DNA of 64,000 nucleotides from NCBI RefSeq assembly GCF_042675645.1, contig NZ_JBHTJH010000003.1, forward strand, positions 62,001 to 126,000, read 5' to 3'. A program made the translations under genes and the position numbers. Source of the DNA: Sungkyunkwania multivorans. GTDB lineage: Bacteria; Bacteroidota; Bacteroidia; Flavobacteriales; Flavobacteriaceae. Numbering within the stretch: the stretch's first letter is position 1; every line of letters starts with the position of its first letter. The notes beneath the pieces are model-generated. The model ran no database searches and had not been told where the DNA came from. It worked only from the letters and a program-made list of their open reading frames with translations. Of this stretch, positions 34,104-42,879 are shown in pieces.

Positions 34104-35010
34104 AGGATTCTTTTAATTTGGCTCGCAACACTTTCGCTCGCTTGTCCTCACCATCATGACTCCAACCAGGCGCAAAGAAAATATATTTGAGCTTATCCTT
34201 CAACTTTTTTGCCCTAGAAACATCGTTTTTTATCGCTTTATATTCGTGTGTCGCTACGATGAAGGGATGGTACGATTCGATATTCTGTGTAAGGCCATAT
34301 ACTGGTTTGGCGTCATACTTTTCTTCAGAAAATGTACCAAACATTCGGTCCCAGATGATCAACACACCGGCATGATTGCAATCTAGATAGCGGATGTTAG
34401 ATGCATGATGCACCCGATGATGCGAAGGCGTATTGAATATGAACTCTATTGGAGCTGGCAATTTACCCACCAATTCGGTATGTATCCAAAATTGATAAAT
34501 GAGGCTGATTCCCATCATAGTGAATATCATAAGCGCGTCAAATCCTAAAAGTGGCAACCACAACCAGAAGAAAAATTTATGTACCCGTTCGCCTACTCCT
34601 TGTCGCAAGGCTGTGCCAAAATTCATTTTCACGGAAGAGTGGTGAGGCACATGGCCAGCCCAGAAAAGGCGTATCTCATGATTGGCTCTGTGAAACCAAT
34701 AATAGGTGAAATCCTCTAAAAAGAACAAGGAGATCCAGGCCCACCATTGGCGCCCTACGATATCTTTTAATGGACTTATCTCGTGAAGATAAAAGAAGGC
34801 GATGAATGCCAGCGCTTTGGGAAAAAACTCCACAAGAGCGGAAAAGATCAACATCCACATCGATGCGGCGGTATCCTTGCCATAGTAGAGTTCTAAATGC
34901 TTCTTCCTACTGATAATGACCTCTAACACCATGGCCACCAAAAATATAGGCACCGCGAAGAGGATCAAATTGTCCTCCAACACATATGCTATGGCTTCAT
35001 TGAAATTCAC
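34090..35010 (-). CDS. Sterol desaturase/fatty acid hydroxylase family protein
   Basis: A 306-residue membrane di-iron enzyme. The histidine boxes HRANH (about 112), HVPHHSS (about 125) and HRVHH (about 207), with a further histidine in CNHAGVLIIWDRMFGTF, ligate the di-iron centre. Four or so membrane helices surround them. The family hydroxylates or desaturates lipids and carotenoids using ferredoxin. The next gene is a ferredoxin and the previous one its likely reductase, so the three probably act together. Substrate unknown. Confidence 0.9.
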   Translation of the reverse strand: MNFNEAIAYVLEDNLILFAVPIFLVAMVLEVIISRKKHLELYYGKDTAASMWMLIFSALVEFFPKALAFIAFFYLHEISPLKDIVGRQWWAWISLFFLEDFTYYWFHRANHEIRLFWAGHVPHHSSVKMNFGTALRQGVGERVHKFFFWLWLPLLGFDALMIFTMMGISLIYQFWIHTELVGKLPAPIEFIFNTPSHHRVHHASNIRYLDCNHAGVLIIWDRMFGTFSEEKYDAKPVYGLTQNIESYHPFIVATHEYKAIKNDVSRAKKLKDKLKYIFFAPGWSHDGEDKRAKVLRAKLKESYDRR

Positions 35011-35023
35011 CGATCCCTATCGT

Positions 35024-36079
35024 TTATCCTATTTTCTTTACGACTGCTTTTTCCGCTTCTTTTCGAGAACCGTCAAAACCACTTACGCCACTAACCGTAG
35101 TATATTTCATTACATACTTCTTATCGGGATGAATCCGCTGATAGGCACTTTGACACATCAAGGTTGCTTCGTGAAAACCACAAAGGATCAACTTCAGTTT
35201 TCCTGGATACGTATTGACATCTCCTATGGCATAGATGCCGGGGATGTTTGTTTGATAGTCCAGCGCATTGTTCACTTTGATGGCATTTTTTTCTATTTCC
35301 AGCCCCCAATTGGCGATCGGGCCTAATTTTGGAGCCAATCCAAATAAAGGGATAAAGTGATCGCACTCTAAGATATATGGCTCTTCGGACTGTCTTTTGA
35401 TCTCAACACCTCTTACCTTACCCTTACCCTTTATGCCTATTACTTCTGCTGGTGTGATGAGATTTATCCTTCCCAACTTAGAAAGTTCTTCTACCTTTTC
35501 CACAGAATCCAGAGCCCCTCTAAATTCATTACGGCGATGAATAAGATTCACCTCTCCTGCGACATTTGCAAGATAGATGCTCCAGTCTAAAGCTGAATCA
35601 CCTCCACCAGCAATGACAACTTTTTTCTCGCGGTAGATCTCGGGGTCTTTGATCATATATTCGACTCCTCTATCCTCGTAGTTCTCAATGCCTTGAATGG
35701 GAGGCTTACGTGGTTCGAAACTACCGAGCCCACCTGCAATCGCAACCACAGGCGCATGGTGTTTTGTTCCTTTATTCGTGGTAACGACAAAGCTGCCATC
35801 ATCTTGTTTTTCTATCGTTTCGGCGCGTTCTCCCAAGGTAAATCCGGGTTCAAATGCTTTGATCTGCTCCATCAGGTTATCGATAAGGTCACCTGCCAGA
35901 ACTTCGGGATACGCCGGAATATCATAGATAGGTTTCTTGGGATAGATCTCTGCGCATTGGCCACCTGGTTGCGGTAACGCATCTATCAAATGGCACTTTA
36001 GCTTAAGTAGGCCAGCTTCAAAAACAGTAAAAAGCCCCGTAGGGCCAGCTCCTATGATAAGTATATCGGTCTTGATCAT
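35024..36079 (-). CDS. Ferredoxin-NADP reductase, thioredoxin-reductase type
   Basis: 351 residues from the ATG at 36079; a TTG five codons upstream is less likely. The FAD site is DILIIGAGPTGLFTVFEAG at the start, the NADP site VVIAGGGDSALDWSIYLA near 150, and GIYAIGDVNTYPGK near 290. There is no CxxC pair between the two nucleotide sites, so this is the TrxR-like ferredoxin reductase rather than thioredoxin reductase. It reduces ferredoxin with NADPH, in line with the hydroxylase and ferredoxin genes that follow. Confidence 0.92.
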   Translation of the reverse strand: MIKTDILIIGAGPTGLFTVFEAGLLKLKCHLIDALPQPGGQCAEIYPKKPIYDIPAYPEVLAGDLIDNLMEQIKAFEPGFTLGERAETIEKQDDGSFVVTTNKGTKHHAPVVAIAGGLGSFEPRKPPIQGIENYEDRGVEYMIKDPEIYREKKVVIAGGGDSALDWSIYLANVAGEVNLIHRRNEFRGALDSVEKVEELSKLGRINLITPAEVIGIKGKGKVRGVEIKRQSEEPYILECDHFIPLFGLAPKLGPIANWGLEIEKNAIKVNNALDYQTNIPGIYAIGDVNTYPGKLKLILCGFHEATLMCQSAYQRIHPDKKYVMKYTTVSGVSGFDGSRKEAEKAVVKKIG

Positions 36080-36151
36080 GTTAATCTTAAACAATTGGGT
36101 ACTTCAAACATAAGGTCAAAATATATCGTAAGTAATGACAAATGTCTTTTG

Positions 36152-36394
36152 TTAGACTTCCACATTGATCACTTCTTCGATCTGGGGAGCATATTTCTTA
36201 ATGGTCATCTCCACCCCGCTCTTCAGTGTCATTTGATTCACACTACATCCCACGCAGGCTCCTTCGAGCTGTACTTTGACAAGCCTATCCTTCTCTATAG
36301 CCACTAGCGAAATGTTCCCTCCATCAGATTCTAAAAAAGGTCTTATCTCATCTAATGCCTTTTCCACATTTGCTCTAAGTTCTTCTGTTGTCAT
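36152..36394 (-). CDS. NifU C-terminal (Nfu) domain protein
   Basis: An 80-residue Fe-S scaffold or carrier. CVGCSVNQMTLKSGVE near residue 37 holds the CxxC that binds a bridging [4Fe-4S] cluster. It begins four bases after the mrp stop, so the two products likely cooperate in cluster delivery. Confidence 0.95.
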   Translation of the reverse strand: MTTEELRANVEKALDEIRPFLESDGGNISLVAIEKDRLVKVQLEGACVGCSVNQMTLKSGVEMTIKKYAPQIEEVINVEV

Positions 36395-36398
36395 ATTT

Positions 36399-37526
36399 CT
36401 ACTTTTTAACCGCCGAGCATCCTGCCATCGTTGTGATCTTTATAGCTTCGGTAGGCGGTAAGCTCTCATTTCTATTTACGACCTCTTGCACCACATTTCT
36501 GGTCAACTTTTCGAAGGCCTCTTCTAAAGCCGTCGCCGTTTGAAGTGCCGCAGGCCGACCAACGTCACCAGCCTCCCTGATACTCTGCACCAACGGAAGT
36601 TCTCCGAGGTAAGGAACCTTCAGGTCGTCTGCTAAATTTTTAGCTCCCTCTTTTCCAAAGATATAGTATTTATTGTTTGGTAGCTCCGCTGGAGTGAAAT
36701 AGGCCATATTCTCTATGATTCCCAAGACCGGAACATTGATACTCTCTTGTTGAAACATCGCCACACCCTTTTTAGCGTCGGCCAAAGCAACATTCTGAGG
36801 GGTACTTACGACCACTGCCCCTGTGATGGGTAATGATTGCATAATACTCAAATGAATATCTCCGGTTCCAGGAGGCAGGTCCAATAGTAAAAAATCCAAT
36901 TCGCCCCATGCAGCATCAAATATCATCTGATTCAATGCTTTCGCGGCCATAGGGCCTCTCCATATCACTGCCTGATCGGGCTGTGTGAAGAATCCTATCG
37001 AAAGCATTTTGACCCCATAATTCTCTACAGGCTTCATTTTCGACTTACCGTCGATATTGACCGCTAGCGGACGCTCACCTTCCACATCGAACATCAATGG
37101 CATTGAAGGTCCGTAAATATCGGCATCTAAAACACCTACTTTAAAACCCATCTTGGCAAGTGTCACAGCCAAGTTAGCTGTTACTGTAGACTTTCCTACC
37201 CCTCCTTTACCCGATGCTACGGCTACGATATTGGTAATTCCGGGAATCGACCTTCCTTTGATCGAAGGTTTCTCGGGTGCTTCTACTTTGATATTCACCT
37301 TCACCTTTGCCTTTTCGTAGACCTTCTCGTGGATCACCTTCATGATGTCCACTTCGACCTTTTTTCGGGCCTGAAGGCTTGGATTGGTAATGGTAATATC
37401 AACGACCACCTCATCGGCAAAGGTCATAATGTTCTTCAGAGCTCCACTTTCTACCATGTTGGCTCCTTCTCCAGGGACGGTGATGCTTTCAAGTGCTTTT
37501 TGTATGTCTTGTTTATTGAGCTTCAT
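36399..37526 (-). CDS. Mrp/ApbC-type P-loop ATPase for Fe-S assembly
   Basis: 375 residues. An N-terminal MIP18/DUF59 domain (about 1-90) precedes the deviant Walker A VASGKGGVGKSTVTANLA near 107, switch II LLDLPPGTGD and the ENMAYF stretch. The usual CxxC after ENMxYF, which carries a [4Fe-4S] cluster in Salmonella ApbC and human NUBP1, is absent: the region reads ENMAYFTPAELPNNKYY. The adjacent Nfu protein supplies a CxxC. The gene leads a minus-strand Fe-S and redox run. Confidence 0.93.
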   Translation of the reverse strand: MKLNKQDIQKALESITVPGEGANMVESGALKNIMTFADEVVVDITITNPSLQARKKVEVDIMKVIHEKVYEKAKVKVNIKVEAPEKPSIKGRSIPGITNIVAVASGKGGVGKSTVTANLAVTLAKMGFKVGVLDADIYGPSMPLMFDVEGERPLAVNIDGKSKMKPVENYGVKMLSIGFFTQPDQAVIWRGPMAAKALNQMIFDAAWGELDFLLLDLPPGTGDIHLSIMQSLPITGAVVVSTPQNVALADAKKGVAMFQQESINVPVLGIIENMAYFTPAELPNNKYYIFGKEGAKNLADDLKVPYLGELPLVQSIREAGDVGRPAALQTATALEEAFEKLTRNVVQEVVNRNESLPPTEAIKITTMAGCSAVKK

Positions 37527-37566
37527 CTCTTGATTTCAACGGCTTAATTAGATTCATTCTAAAGTG

Positions 37567-37574
37567 CAAAGATA
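37567..37574 (-). promoter_or_regulatory. -7 box for mrp-nfu
   Basis: The minus strand reads TATCTTTG, an exact TAnnTTTG match, 40 bases before the mrp start. Confidence 0.45.
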
Positions 37575-37667
37575 GGTGTTCCCGTTAGATTAATGAAGCG
37601 TTAGAATTGATTTTGTTTATGGCCTAATTATTGATAAAGTATTTCCTCAAAAAACAACTCATAACCA

Positions 37668-38510
37668 ATGAACATGAAAAAAGGAATACTCTTCACCACT
37701 GTCTCGCTATGCTGGGTAACGATGGCTATCGGCCAACAAGGAAAGCTAGACAAATCCAAAAATAGTCTAAGCACCAAGACCCGAGCTACAACGAGCAGAA
37801 CCGTTTCAAATAGTAATGGCAGCAGTTCGGACGATAATAGCAATTCATTTGCTGAGGATATCGCATTATTCTTTGTACAAATTGCCGGTTATACCGCGTA
37901 CGGTATTGTGGGAGAATCGCCTTGGGAAGTAGACCGTCCGATGCATACGGCAGACTTTTCCCCATATACCTATTACAAGAACGGTCAGGGCGAGTATAGT
38001 CTTACCGATGGGGATACCATACAAACTGTTCGGTTCGACCTCAACTACAATTTTTTAAGAGAAAGTAGTAAATTCAACGGTCATCAATTACGGTTTGAAA
38101 CACGATTCGCCAGACGCTTCGGTGTAGCGTTGAGTTACCTGAATTTTGTAGAGGATTCCCCTAATTTGGACGAGGACAACCTGTCCATAGTCAGCGCAAT
38201 GGCAAACTACTATCGTATTCGCACTGAAAAAATGAGCCTTTGGTGGGGATTAGGGGCTACCCACGTAGGTAGCGGAGTCGATGCTACAGGTTTCTCTTAC
38301 CAAATTGGTGCCCGGGTATTTGTGTTAGACCCTATTAGTCTAGAATCATCATTTAAAGGTAGTTTTATCAACGATGAGACCTTGAACCAATTCAGAGTTT
38401 TAGGCAAATACCACTACAGTAATTATTGGCTTTCCGCTGGATATGAACATTTCAAATTAGGTGCTCCGACCGCTTCTATGTTCTCAGTTGGAGTTGGGGT
38501 TAGCTTTTAA
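37668..38510 (+). CDS. Predicted outer-membrane protein, unknown function
   Basis: 280 residues with a signal peptide ending near AIGQQ (about 22); the initiator may instead be the ATG two codons in. After a Ser/Asn/Thr-rich low-complexity stretch (about 25-65), the sequence alternates amphipathic strands, many starting or ending with Tyr/Phe, and finishes MFSVGVGVSF, a classic barrel C-terminus. No enzymatic motif seen. It stands alone, divergent from mrp. Confidence 0.65.
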   Translation: MNMKKGILFTTVSLCWVTMAIGQQGKLDKSKNSLSTKTRATTSRTVSNSNGSSSDDNSNSFAEDIALFFVQIAGYTAYGIVGESPWEVDRPMHTADFSPYTYYKNGQGEYSLTDGDTIQTVRFDLNYNFLRESSKFNGHQLRFETRFARRFGVALSYLNFVEDSPNLDEDNLSIVSAMANYYRIRTEKMSLWWGLGATHVGSGVDATGFSYQIGARVFVLDPISLESSFKGSFINDETLNQFRVLGKYHYSNYWLSAGYEHFKLGAPTASMFSVGVGVSF

Positions 38511-38784
38511 TAGTTAATAGTATTTCTCTTACCTTTTTTTCGTATTTATCAAACTCTTAAAATGAGTTTCTGAAAAATATAGAGTCTGCATTTTTGAGAT
38601 CGAATTTTAAGAAATGGGCAATCGCAATTTGTGATCATGAATAAATAGTTAAATTCCCTTTTTCACTACAACGTTATAAATTTAAGCTTCGGTTAAGTCG
38701 TGCGAAAAACCTTGTTAATGCTGCTTTTTAACGATAATTTTACATCAACATGTTACCGTTAGTAACCATTAAAACCAACTACCG
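38511..38784. other. Intergenic region with one likely promoter
   Basis: 274 bases, AT-rich. TTG at 38712-38714, a 20-base spacer and TAATTTTA at 38735-38742 (one mismatch from TAnnTTTG) are a plausible promoter for the CBM21 gene. TGTTACCGTTAGTAACCA near 38750-38767 is a small inverted repeat (GTTAC/GTAAC) that could be an operator. The first half shows nothing recognisable. Confidence 0.4.
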
Positions 38785-39614
38785 ATGAAAAAAGCAATCG
38801 TATTTTTCACAGTGCTTTTCAGTCTTATCGCTTGCACGACCGATCCAGTAACAACCGAAGAGCATCTTTCCAAACCAGATCAGGGTTTGCCAGCAAGCGC
38901 CCGCAATGCCTCGGCACCGGCAGAAGTGAAGCTTCTTAAAGCCTATACGGCAGACATCAGCAATCCAATTTATCAGGGTATTCAGCGACAATTCACAGTG
39001 AAGGTGAAAAACTTGGCCTTCGAAAAAACGGTGGTCATTCACCATAAAAGGAAGGATGGCTCTTGGGTCGATGTAGGTTTGACGTACAGAGGGCCTGCAG
39101 AAGATGGATTTGAGATCTGGTATGGAGAAACATCTTCATTGGATACAGAATACGCCAATGAATTTGCTGTTCGCTATACCGTTGATGATCAAACCTATTG
39201 GGACAACAATGGGGGCAAAATTATCAAATGACCAATAATAGCGGCACCTTTCTTAATGGCATCGAAGTTTCATATCGAACAGAAGATGCTCGTATCACGC
39301 GACACGCCGTTGACTTTAATGTGGATGTTCAGAATCTGAGTTTAGAGAAAAGCGTCAAAATCGTATATACCTTGGATGACTGGGCTACCGTAAAAGAGTT
39401 TGAGCTCGATTTTCAACAATACTATCGCGTCGGCTACTATAACTATCTATATAGCCCTAACGCCTTTGATGTTGAACGATGGAGCGGACGTCTTCGCTAC
39501 GATACCACAAACGATCCGAGGGAAATAGAATTTGCTGTTGCATATACCGTAAACGGCACTACTTATTGGGATAGTAATTACGGCCAAAATTACAAATTGG
39601 TGGGTTTATTCTAA
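38785..39614 (+). pseudogene. Lipoprotein with two CBM21 domains, frameshifted
   Basis: The first frame encodes 148 residues: a lipoprotein signal (lipobox SLIAC), then a CBM21-type domain with FTVKVKNLAFEKTVVIHHK and FAVRYTVDDQTYWDNN. It stops at 39229. The end of that domain and a second CBM21 domain (FNVDVQNLSLEKSVKIVY, FAVAYTVNGTTYWDSNYGQN) continue in another frame to 39614. Adding one G to the G5 run at 39211-39215 restores YWDNNGGQNYQ and fuses both. It could be a sequencing error, a recent mutation or slip-prone phase variation. CBM21 binds glycogen or starch. Confidence 0.8.
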
Positions 39615-39640
39615 ATGAAGGTTATAAAAGAATATATGGA

Positions 39641-39670
39641 AACCCCGCGGCTCGTCGTGGGGTTTTATTT
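39641..39670. terminator. Terminator between convergent genes
   Basis: The stem CCCCGCG/CGTGGGG (one G-T pair) is flanked by AA and TTTTATTTT. The plus-strand T-run overlaps the stop codon of the alkyltransferase-like gene. Confidence 0.75.
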
Positions 39671-39994
39671 TAGTTCTTTAGCTGGGTCCCAAAAAATTTC
39701 TTCAAAATTCTGAATCTGATCGTTCACCACCTCGACACCTTCGTTTTCTAGTAATTGCTGCATCAGATTGATCCCTTGAAAGTGGTGTTTCCCAGTCAAA
39801 AGTCCTTTTCTATTCACCACGCGCTGCGCCGGAACGTCCGCGGGACAACTATTCATTGCCCACCCGACCATCCTGGCACTGCGAGCAGCACCTAGATATG
39901 TAGCGATCGCGCCGTAGCTGGTCACACGCCCGTAGGGAATGAGTCGAGCTACTTCATAGACCTTTTGAAAGAAGTTTTGGTTTTCTGGTTTCAA
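39665..39994 (-). CDS. Alkyltransferase-like (ATL) DNA repair protein
   Basis: About 110 residues from a TTG start (KPENQNFFQKVYEVARLIPYGRVTSYGAIA). The fold is the DNA-binding domain of O6-alkylguanine transferases, but the active-site PCHRV is replaced by PAQRV, so the acceptor cysteine is missing. Such ATL proteins bind O6-alkylguanine and hand it to nucleotide excision repair. A longer frame starting at 40048 would add SFLRRQESKSLIYQHF, which is only the translation of a palindromic repeat and is rejected. Confidence 0.85.
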   Translation of the reverse strand: MKPENQNFFQKVYEVARLIPYGRVTSYGAIATYLGAARSARMVGWAMNSCPADVPAQRVVNRKGLLTGKHHFQGINLMQQLLENEGVEVVNDQIQNFEEIFWDPAKELK

Positions 39995-40021
39995 AATAAA
40001 GTGTTGGTATATTAAACTTTT

Positions 40022-40046
40022 GGATTCCTGCCTGCGCAGGAATGAC
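40022..40046. repeat. Small palindromic repeat
   Basis: ATTCCTGC (40024-40031) and GCAGGAAT (40036-40043) flank a CTGC spacer. This GGATTCCTGC-CTGC-GCAGGAATGAC element is a widespread dispersed palindrome in bacterial genomes that often generates spurious SFLRRQESK peptides. It lies between trmB and the ATL gene. Confidence 0.7.
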
Positions 40047-40050
40047 AAAA

Positions 40051-40725
40051 TTACTGCAACCTAAATCGGATGTACGTGATCGGTTTTCCTTTTTCTAAAT
40101 ACTGACTTTCGTAAAAAGTCTGAATGCCAGTAACTTCTTCTGGGCTCCCGTGATTTTTATACACATCGTGGTTGGCATATAATACTTCGTGTCCCAAACC
40201 ATGAAGCAATCCTAGGGTATAGCCATGCATGAACTCGCTATCGGTCTTTAAATGCATCAATCCTTCCTTTTTTAGGATACGCTGATACTTCTTTAAAAAC
40301 ACTTTATTGGTCATTCGATGCTTGGTCCGTTTATACTTGATCTGTGGATCTGGAAAGGTGATCCATATTTCATCGACCTCATCTGCCTCGAAGAAGTTTT
40401 CGATCAATTCTATCTGTGTGCGTAAAAAACCCACATTGGCAATTCCCTCTTCTAGAGCTGTCTTTGCACCTCTCCAAAAACGCGCTCCTTTGATGTCGAT
40501 CCCTATGAAGTTCTTTTCGGGGTATTTTTTTGCCAGATTTACACTATACTCTCCCTTTCCACAGCCCAACTCAAGCACAATGGGATTCGTATTCTTGAAG
40601 AAATGCTCGCGCCATTTGCCCTTAAGGTCAAAACTTCCGCTTAATGCCTCTTCCCTGCTAGGCTGAATGACATTCGCGAACGTCTCGTTCTCTTTAAATC
40701 GCTTTAATTTATTCTTGCTTCCCAC
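40051..40725 (-). CDS. trmB: tRNA (guanine-N7)-methyltransferase TrmB
   Basis: 224 residues, methylating G46 in tRNA. AdoMet motif I LELGCGKGEYSVNLAKKYP near residue 52, GIDIKGARFWRGA, and the catalytic ITFPDPQIKYKRTKHRMT segment near 125 are diagnostic. Standard length. Upstream of the ATL gene in the same direction. Confidence 0.97.
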   Translation of the reverse strand: MGSKNKLKRFKENETFANVIQPSREEALSGSFDLKGKWREHFFKNTNPIVLELGCGKGEYSVNLAKKYPEKNFIGIDIKGARFWRGAKTALEEGIANVGFLRTQIELIENFFEADEVDEIWITFPDPQIKYKRTKHRMTNKVFLKKYQRILKKEGLMHLKTDSEFMHGYTLGLLHGLGHEVLYANHDVYKNHGSPEEVTGIQTFYESQYLEKGKPITYIRFRLQ

Positions 40726-40796
40726 AACCTTTTCTTAATGTAGCGGCAAAATTAAGGAAAACTTTAGCAGCTAAAAATATTCGTACCTTTACTTTT

Positions 40797-41858
40797 ATGA
40801 ATGAGCCCAAAACAATTCTCGTGGCGCCATTAAATTGGGGACTAGGGCACGCCACCCGTTGCATTCCCATCATTAATGCTTTACAGGACAGCGGGTTCAC
40901 CCCTTTGATCGCTTCAGACGGGTCGTCCTTGGACCTATTGAAAAAAGAATTCCCTTTGTTAGAAACCATCGAACTCCCGAGTTATAAAATTGAATATGCA
41001 AAGAAGGGAAGGCATTTTAAGTTGAAGATGATCAAAGATTCTCCTAAGATGTTCAAGGCCATAAACAAAGAGAGAAAACAAATTGGGAAACTGGTTAGAC
41101 AAGGGCAAATCCAGGGTATCATCTCGGATAATAGATTTGGGGTTCGCAGTAAAAAAGTTCCTTCGGTATTTATCACGCATCAACTAAATGTACTTACTGG
41201 CAATACCACCTGGCTAAGCAGTAAGATGCATCGACGATTCATTAAAAAGTTTGATGAATGCTGGGTGCCCGATGTGGAAGGAACACCTAATCTTAGCGGG
41301 AAGCTTGGACACATAAAAAAGCCGTTACCAAATTTAAAATACATAGGGCCATTAAGCAGATTGGGCACGCCAGAAACTATCGACTATTATGATCTTTTGG
41401 TCATCCTGTCAGGACCCGAGCCACAACGTACGATGCTTGAGAACAAGCTGTTTGAGGAAGTAAAGGACTTTAATGGAAAAGTACTTTTTATACGTGGAAA
41501 GGTAGAAGAAAAGCAAGAACAGTTCGATTTTTTGAACTGCCGCGTATTCAATTTCATGACCTCCAAGGAACTGGAGATCGCCTTTGGCCAAAGCGCCATG
41601 GTCCTTTGCCGTTCAGGATATACAACCATGATGGATCTTGCGAAAGTGAACAAGAAAGCATTTTTGATTCCAACACCAGGTCAGTACGAACAAGAATACC
41701 TCGCAAAGTATTATAAAAAAATGGGGGTCGCCCCTTGTTGTAATCAAAAAAAATTCAGCATAGACAAGTTAGAAAAAGTGGATGGATATCCGGGATTTGG
41801 AGGGTTCTACAAGGAAACCGACCTAAGCGATCTCTTTGGCCTTTTCGAGCGTAAATGA
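40797..41858 (+). CDS. MurG-like glycosyltransferase (GT-B)
   Basis: 353 residues. N-terminal LVAPLNWGLGHATRCIPII is the glycine-rich acceptor loop of GT28/MurG-type enzymes, and VLCRSGYTTMMDLAKVNKKAFLIPTPGQYEQEYLA near 275-310 is the nucleotide-sugar binding region. There is no signal or membrane helix, so it acts on the cytoplasmic face. Acceptor unknown; MurG itself is longer and lies in the dcw cluster. Its last 36 bases overlap the convergent kinase gene. Confidence 0.85.
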   Translation: MNEPKTILVAPLNWGLGHATRCIPIINALQDSGFTPLIASDGSSLDLLKKEFPLLETIELPSYKIEYAKKGRHFKLKMIKDSPKMFKAINKERKQIGKLVRQGQIQGIISDNRFGVRSKKVPSVFITHQLNVLTGNTTWLSSKMHRRFIKKFDECWVPDVEGTPNLSGKLGHIKKPLPNLKYIGPLSRLGTPETIDYYDLLVILSGPEPQRTMLENKLFEEVKDFNGKVLFIRGKVEEKQEQFDFLNCRVFNFMTSKELEIAFGQSAMVLCRSGYTTMMDLAKVNKKAFLIPTPGQYEQEYLAKYYKKMGVAPCCNQKKFSIDKLEKVDGYPGFGGFYKETDLSDLFGLFERK

Positions 41859-42875
41859 GAACTCCGAACCCACTCCATATTCGCTTTCTACATAGATCTT
41901 TTCGTCATGGGCTTCGATAATGTGCTTTACTATAGAAAGGCCCAAACCAGAGCCGCCTTCTTTACGACTACCGCTTTTATCAATACGATAGAAGCGCTCG
42001 AACAGCCTTGGAATGTTTTCTGCCTCGATACCTTCGCCATTATCGGTGACACGAACGAGCACCTTGTTCTTCACTAGATTTTCTATACTTACTTCGGTCG
42101 TTCCTTCTTCCCTTCCATATTTTATTGAATTCACAATGAGGTTGGTGACCACTTGCTGAATCCGTTCTCTGTCTGCATAGACCATGATCGGTTTGTCATA
42201 GACCATGTCAAAGGCCAACGTAATGTCTTGCTTCGCCGCTTTCATCTCGAGGAGCTCAAAGACGTTTCCGACCAATTCGACAATATCAAACTCTTCCTTT
42301 TCCAAATTCAGGTCGCCAACCTCAAGTTTGGTGATCATATCGAGGTCCTTCACGATATAGATCAAACGCTCAACGCCTTTGCTTGCTCTTTTCAAATACT
42401 TTTTTCGAATATTTTCATCGTCCATAGCACCGTCCAACAAGGTCAATATGTAGCCCTGAACAGTAAAAAGCGGCGTTTTTAGTTCGTGCGAGACATTCCC
42501 TAGAAATTCCTTCCGATAGTTTTCTCGGATCTTAAGCGTTTCGATCTCTAATTTTTTATCAGTGGCAAACTTTTCAACCTCTCTTTTTAGAGTGGCCATA
42601 TCGGTGGTCACTGGTTGTCGCTGGAACGAGGTAGACTCTAACAAAGAAACTTCATCGTAGATATCCTTCACCCTTTTGTAGATAAAATTCTCTACCCGAT
42701 ATTGAAGTATAAAAAAGCAAAAAACAAAGCAAAACAGCGCAAACCATAGAAGTATCCACCAGTTAAGCTCAAAGAAAATATGAAGCAGTATGCCTAAGGT
42801 GGGGATTGAAAATAATGCTATAAAAAAAGACGATCGAAGCGCAAATCGATACGACCGTTTTAGTTTTCTGGCCAT
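41823..42875 (-). CDS. phoR: PhoR-like sensor histidine kinase
   Basis: 350 residues. Two adjacent transmembrane helices (about 14-33 and 37-58) leave almost no periplasmic domain, as in PhoR, which senses phosphate through the transport system rather than a ligand domain. After the linker come VSHELKTPLFTVQGY (H box), NLIVNSIKYG (N box), DNGEGI and GGSGLGLSIVKHI (G boxes). It is five bases downstream of the PhoB-like regulator. Assignment to phosphate rests on the neighbours (porin, PiT). Confidence 0.85.
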   Translation of the reverse strand: MARKLKRSYRFALRSSFFIALFSIPTLGILLHIFFELNWWILLWFALFCFVFCFFILQYRVENFIYKRVKDIYDEVSLLESTSFQRQPVTTDMATLKREVEKFATDKKLEIETLKIRENYRKEFLGNVSHELKTPLFTVQGYILTLLDGAMDDENIRKKYLKRASKGVERLIYIVKDLDMITKLEVGDLNLEKEEFDIVELVGNVFELLEMKAAKQDITLAFDMVYDKPIMVYADRERIQQVVTNLIVNSIKYGREEGTTEVSIENLVKNKVLVRVTDNGEGIEAENIPRLFERFYRIDKSGSRKEGGSGLGLSIVKHIIEAHDEKIYVESEYGVGSEFSFTLEKAKEIA

Positions 42876-42879
42876 CTAT

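Noticed and set aside
35024..36079. Thioredoxin reductase
   Set aside because: The CxxC pair between the FAD and NADP domains is absent, and ferredoxin is the neighbouring partner.
39198..39614. Separate gene starting at the TTG before the second CBM21 domain
   Set aside because: The TTG lies inside the first domain's conserved motif; the frame continues that domain, so a frameshift explains it better.
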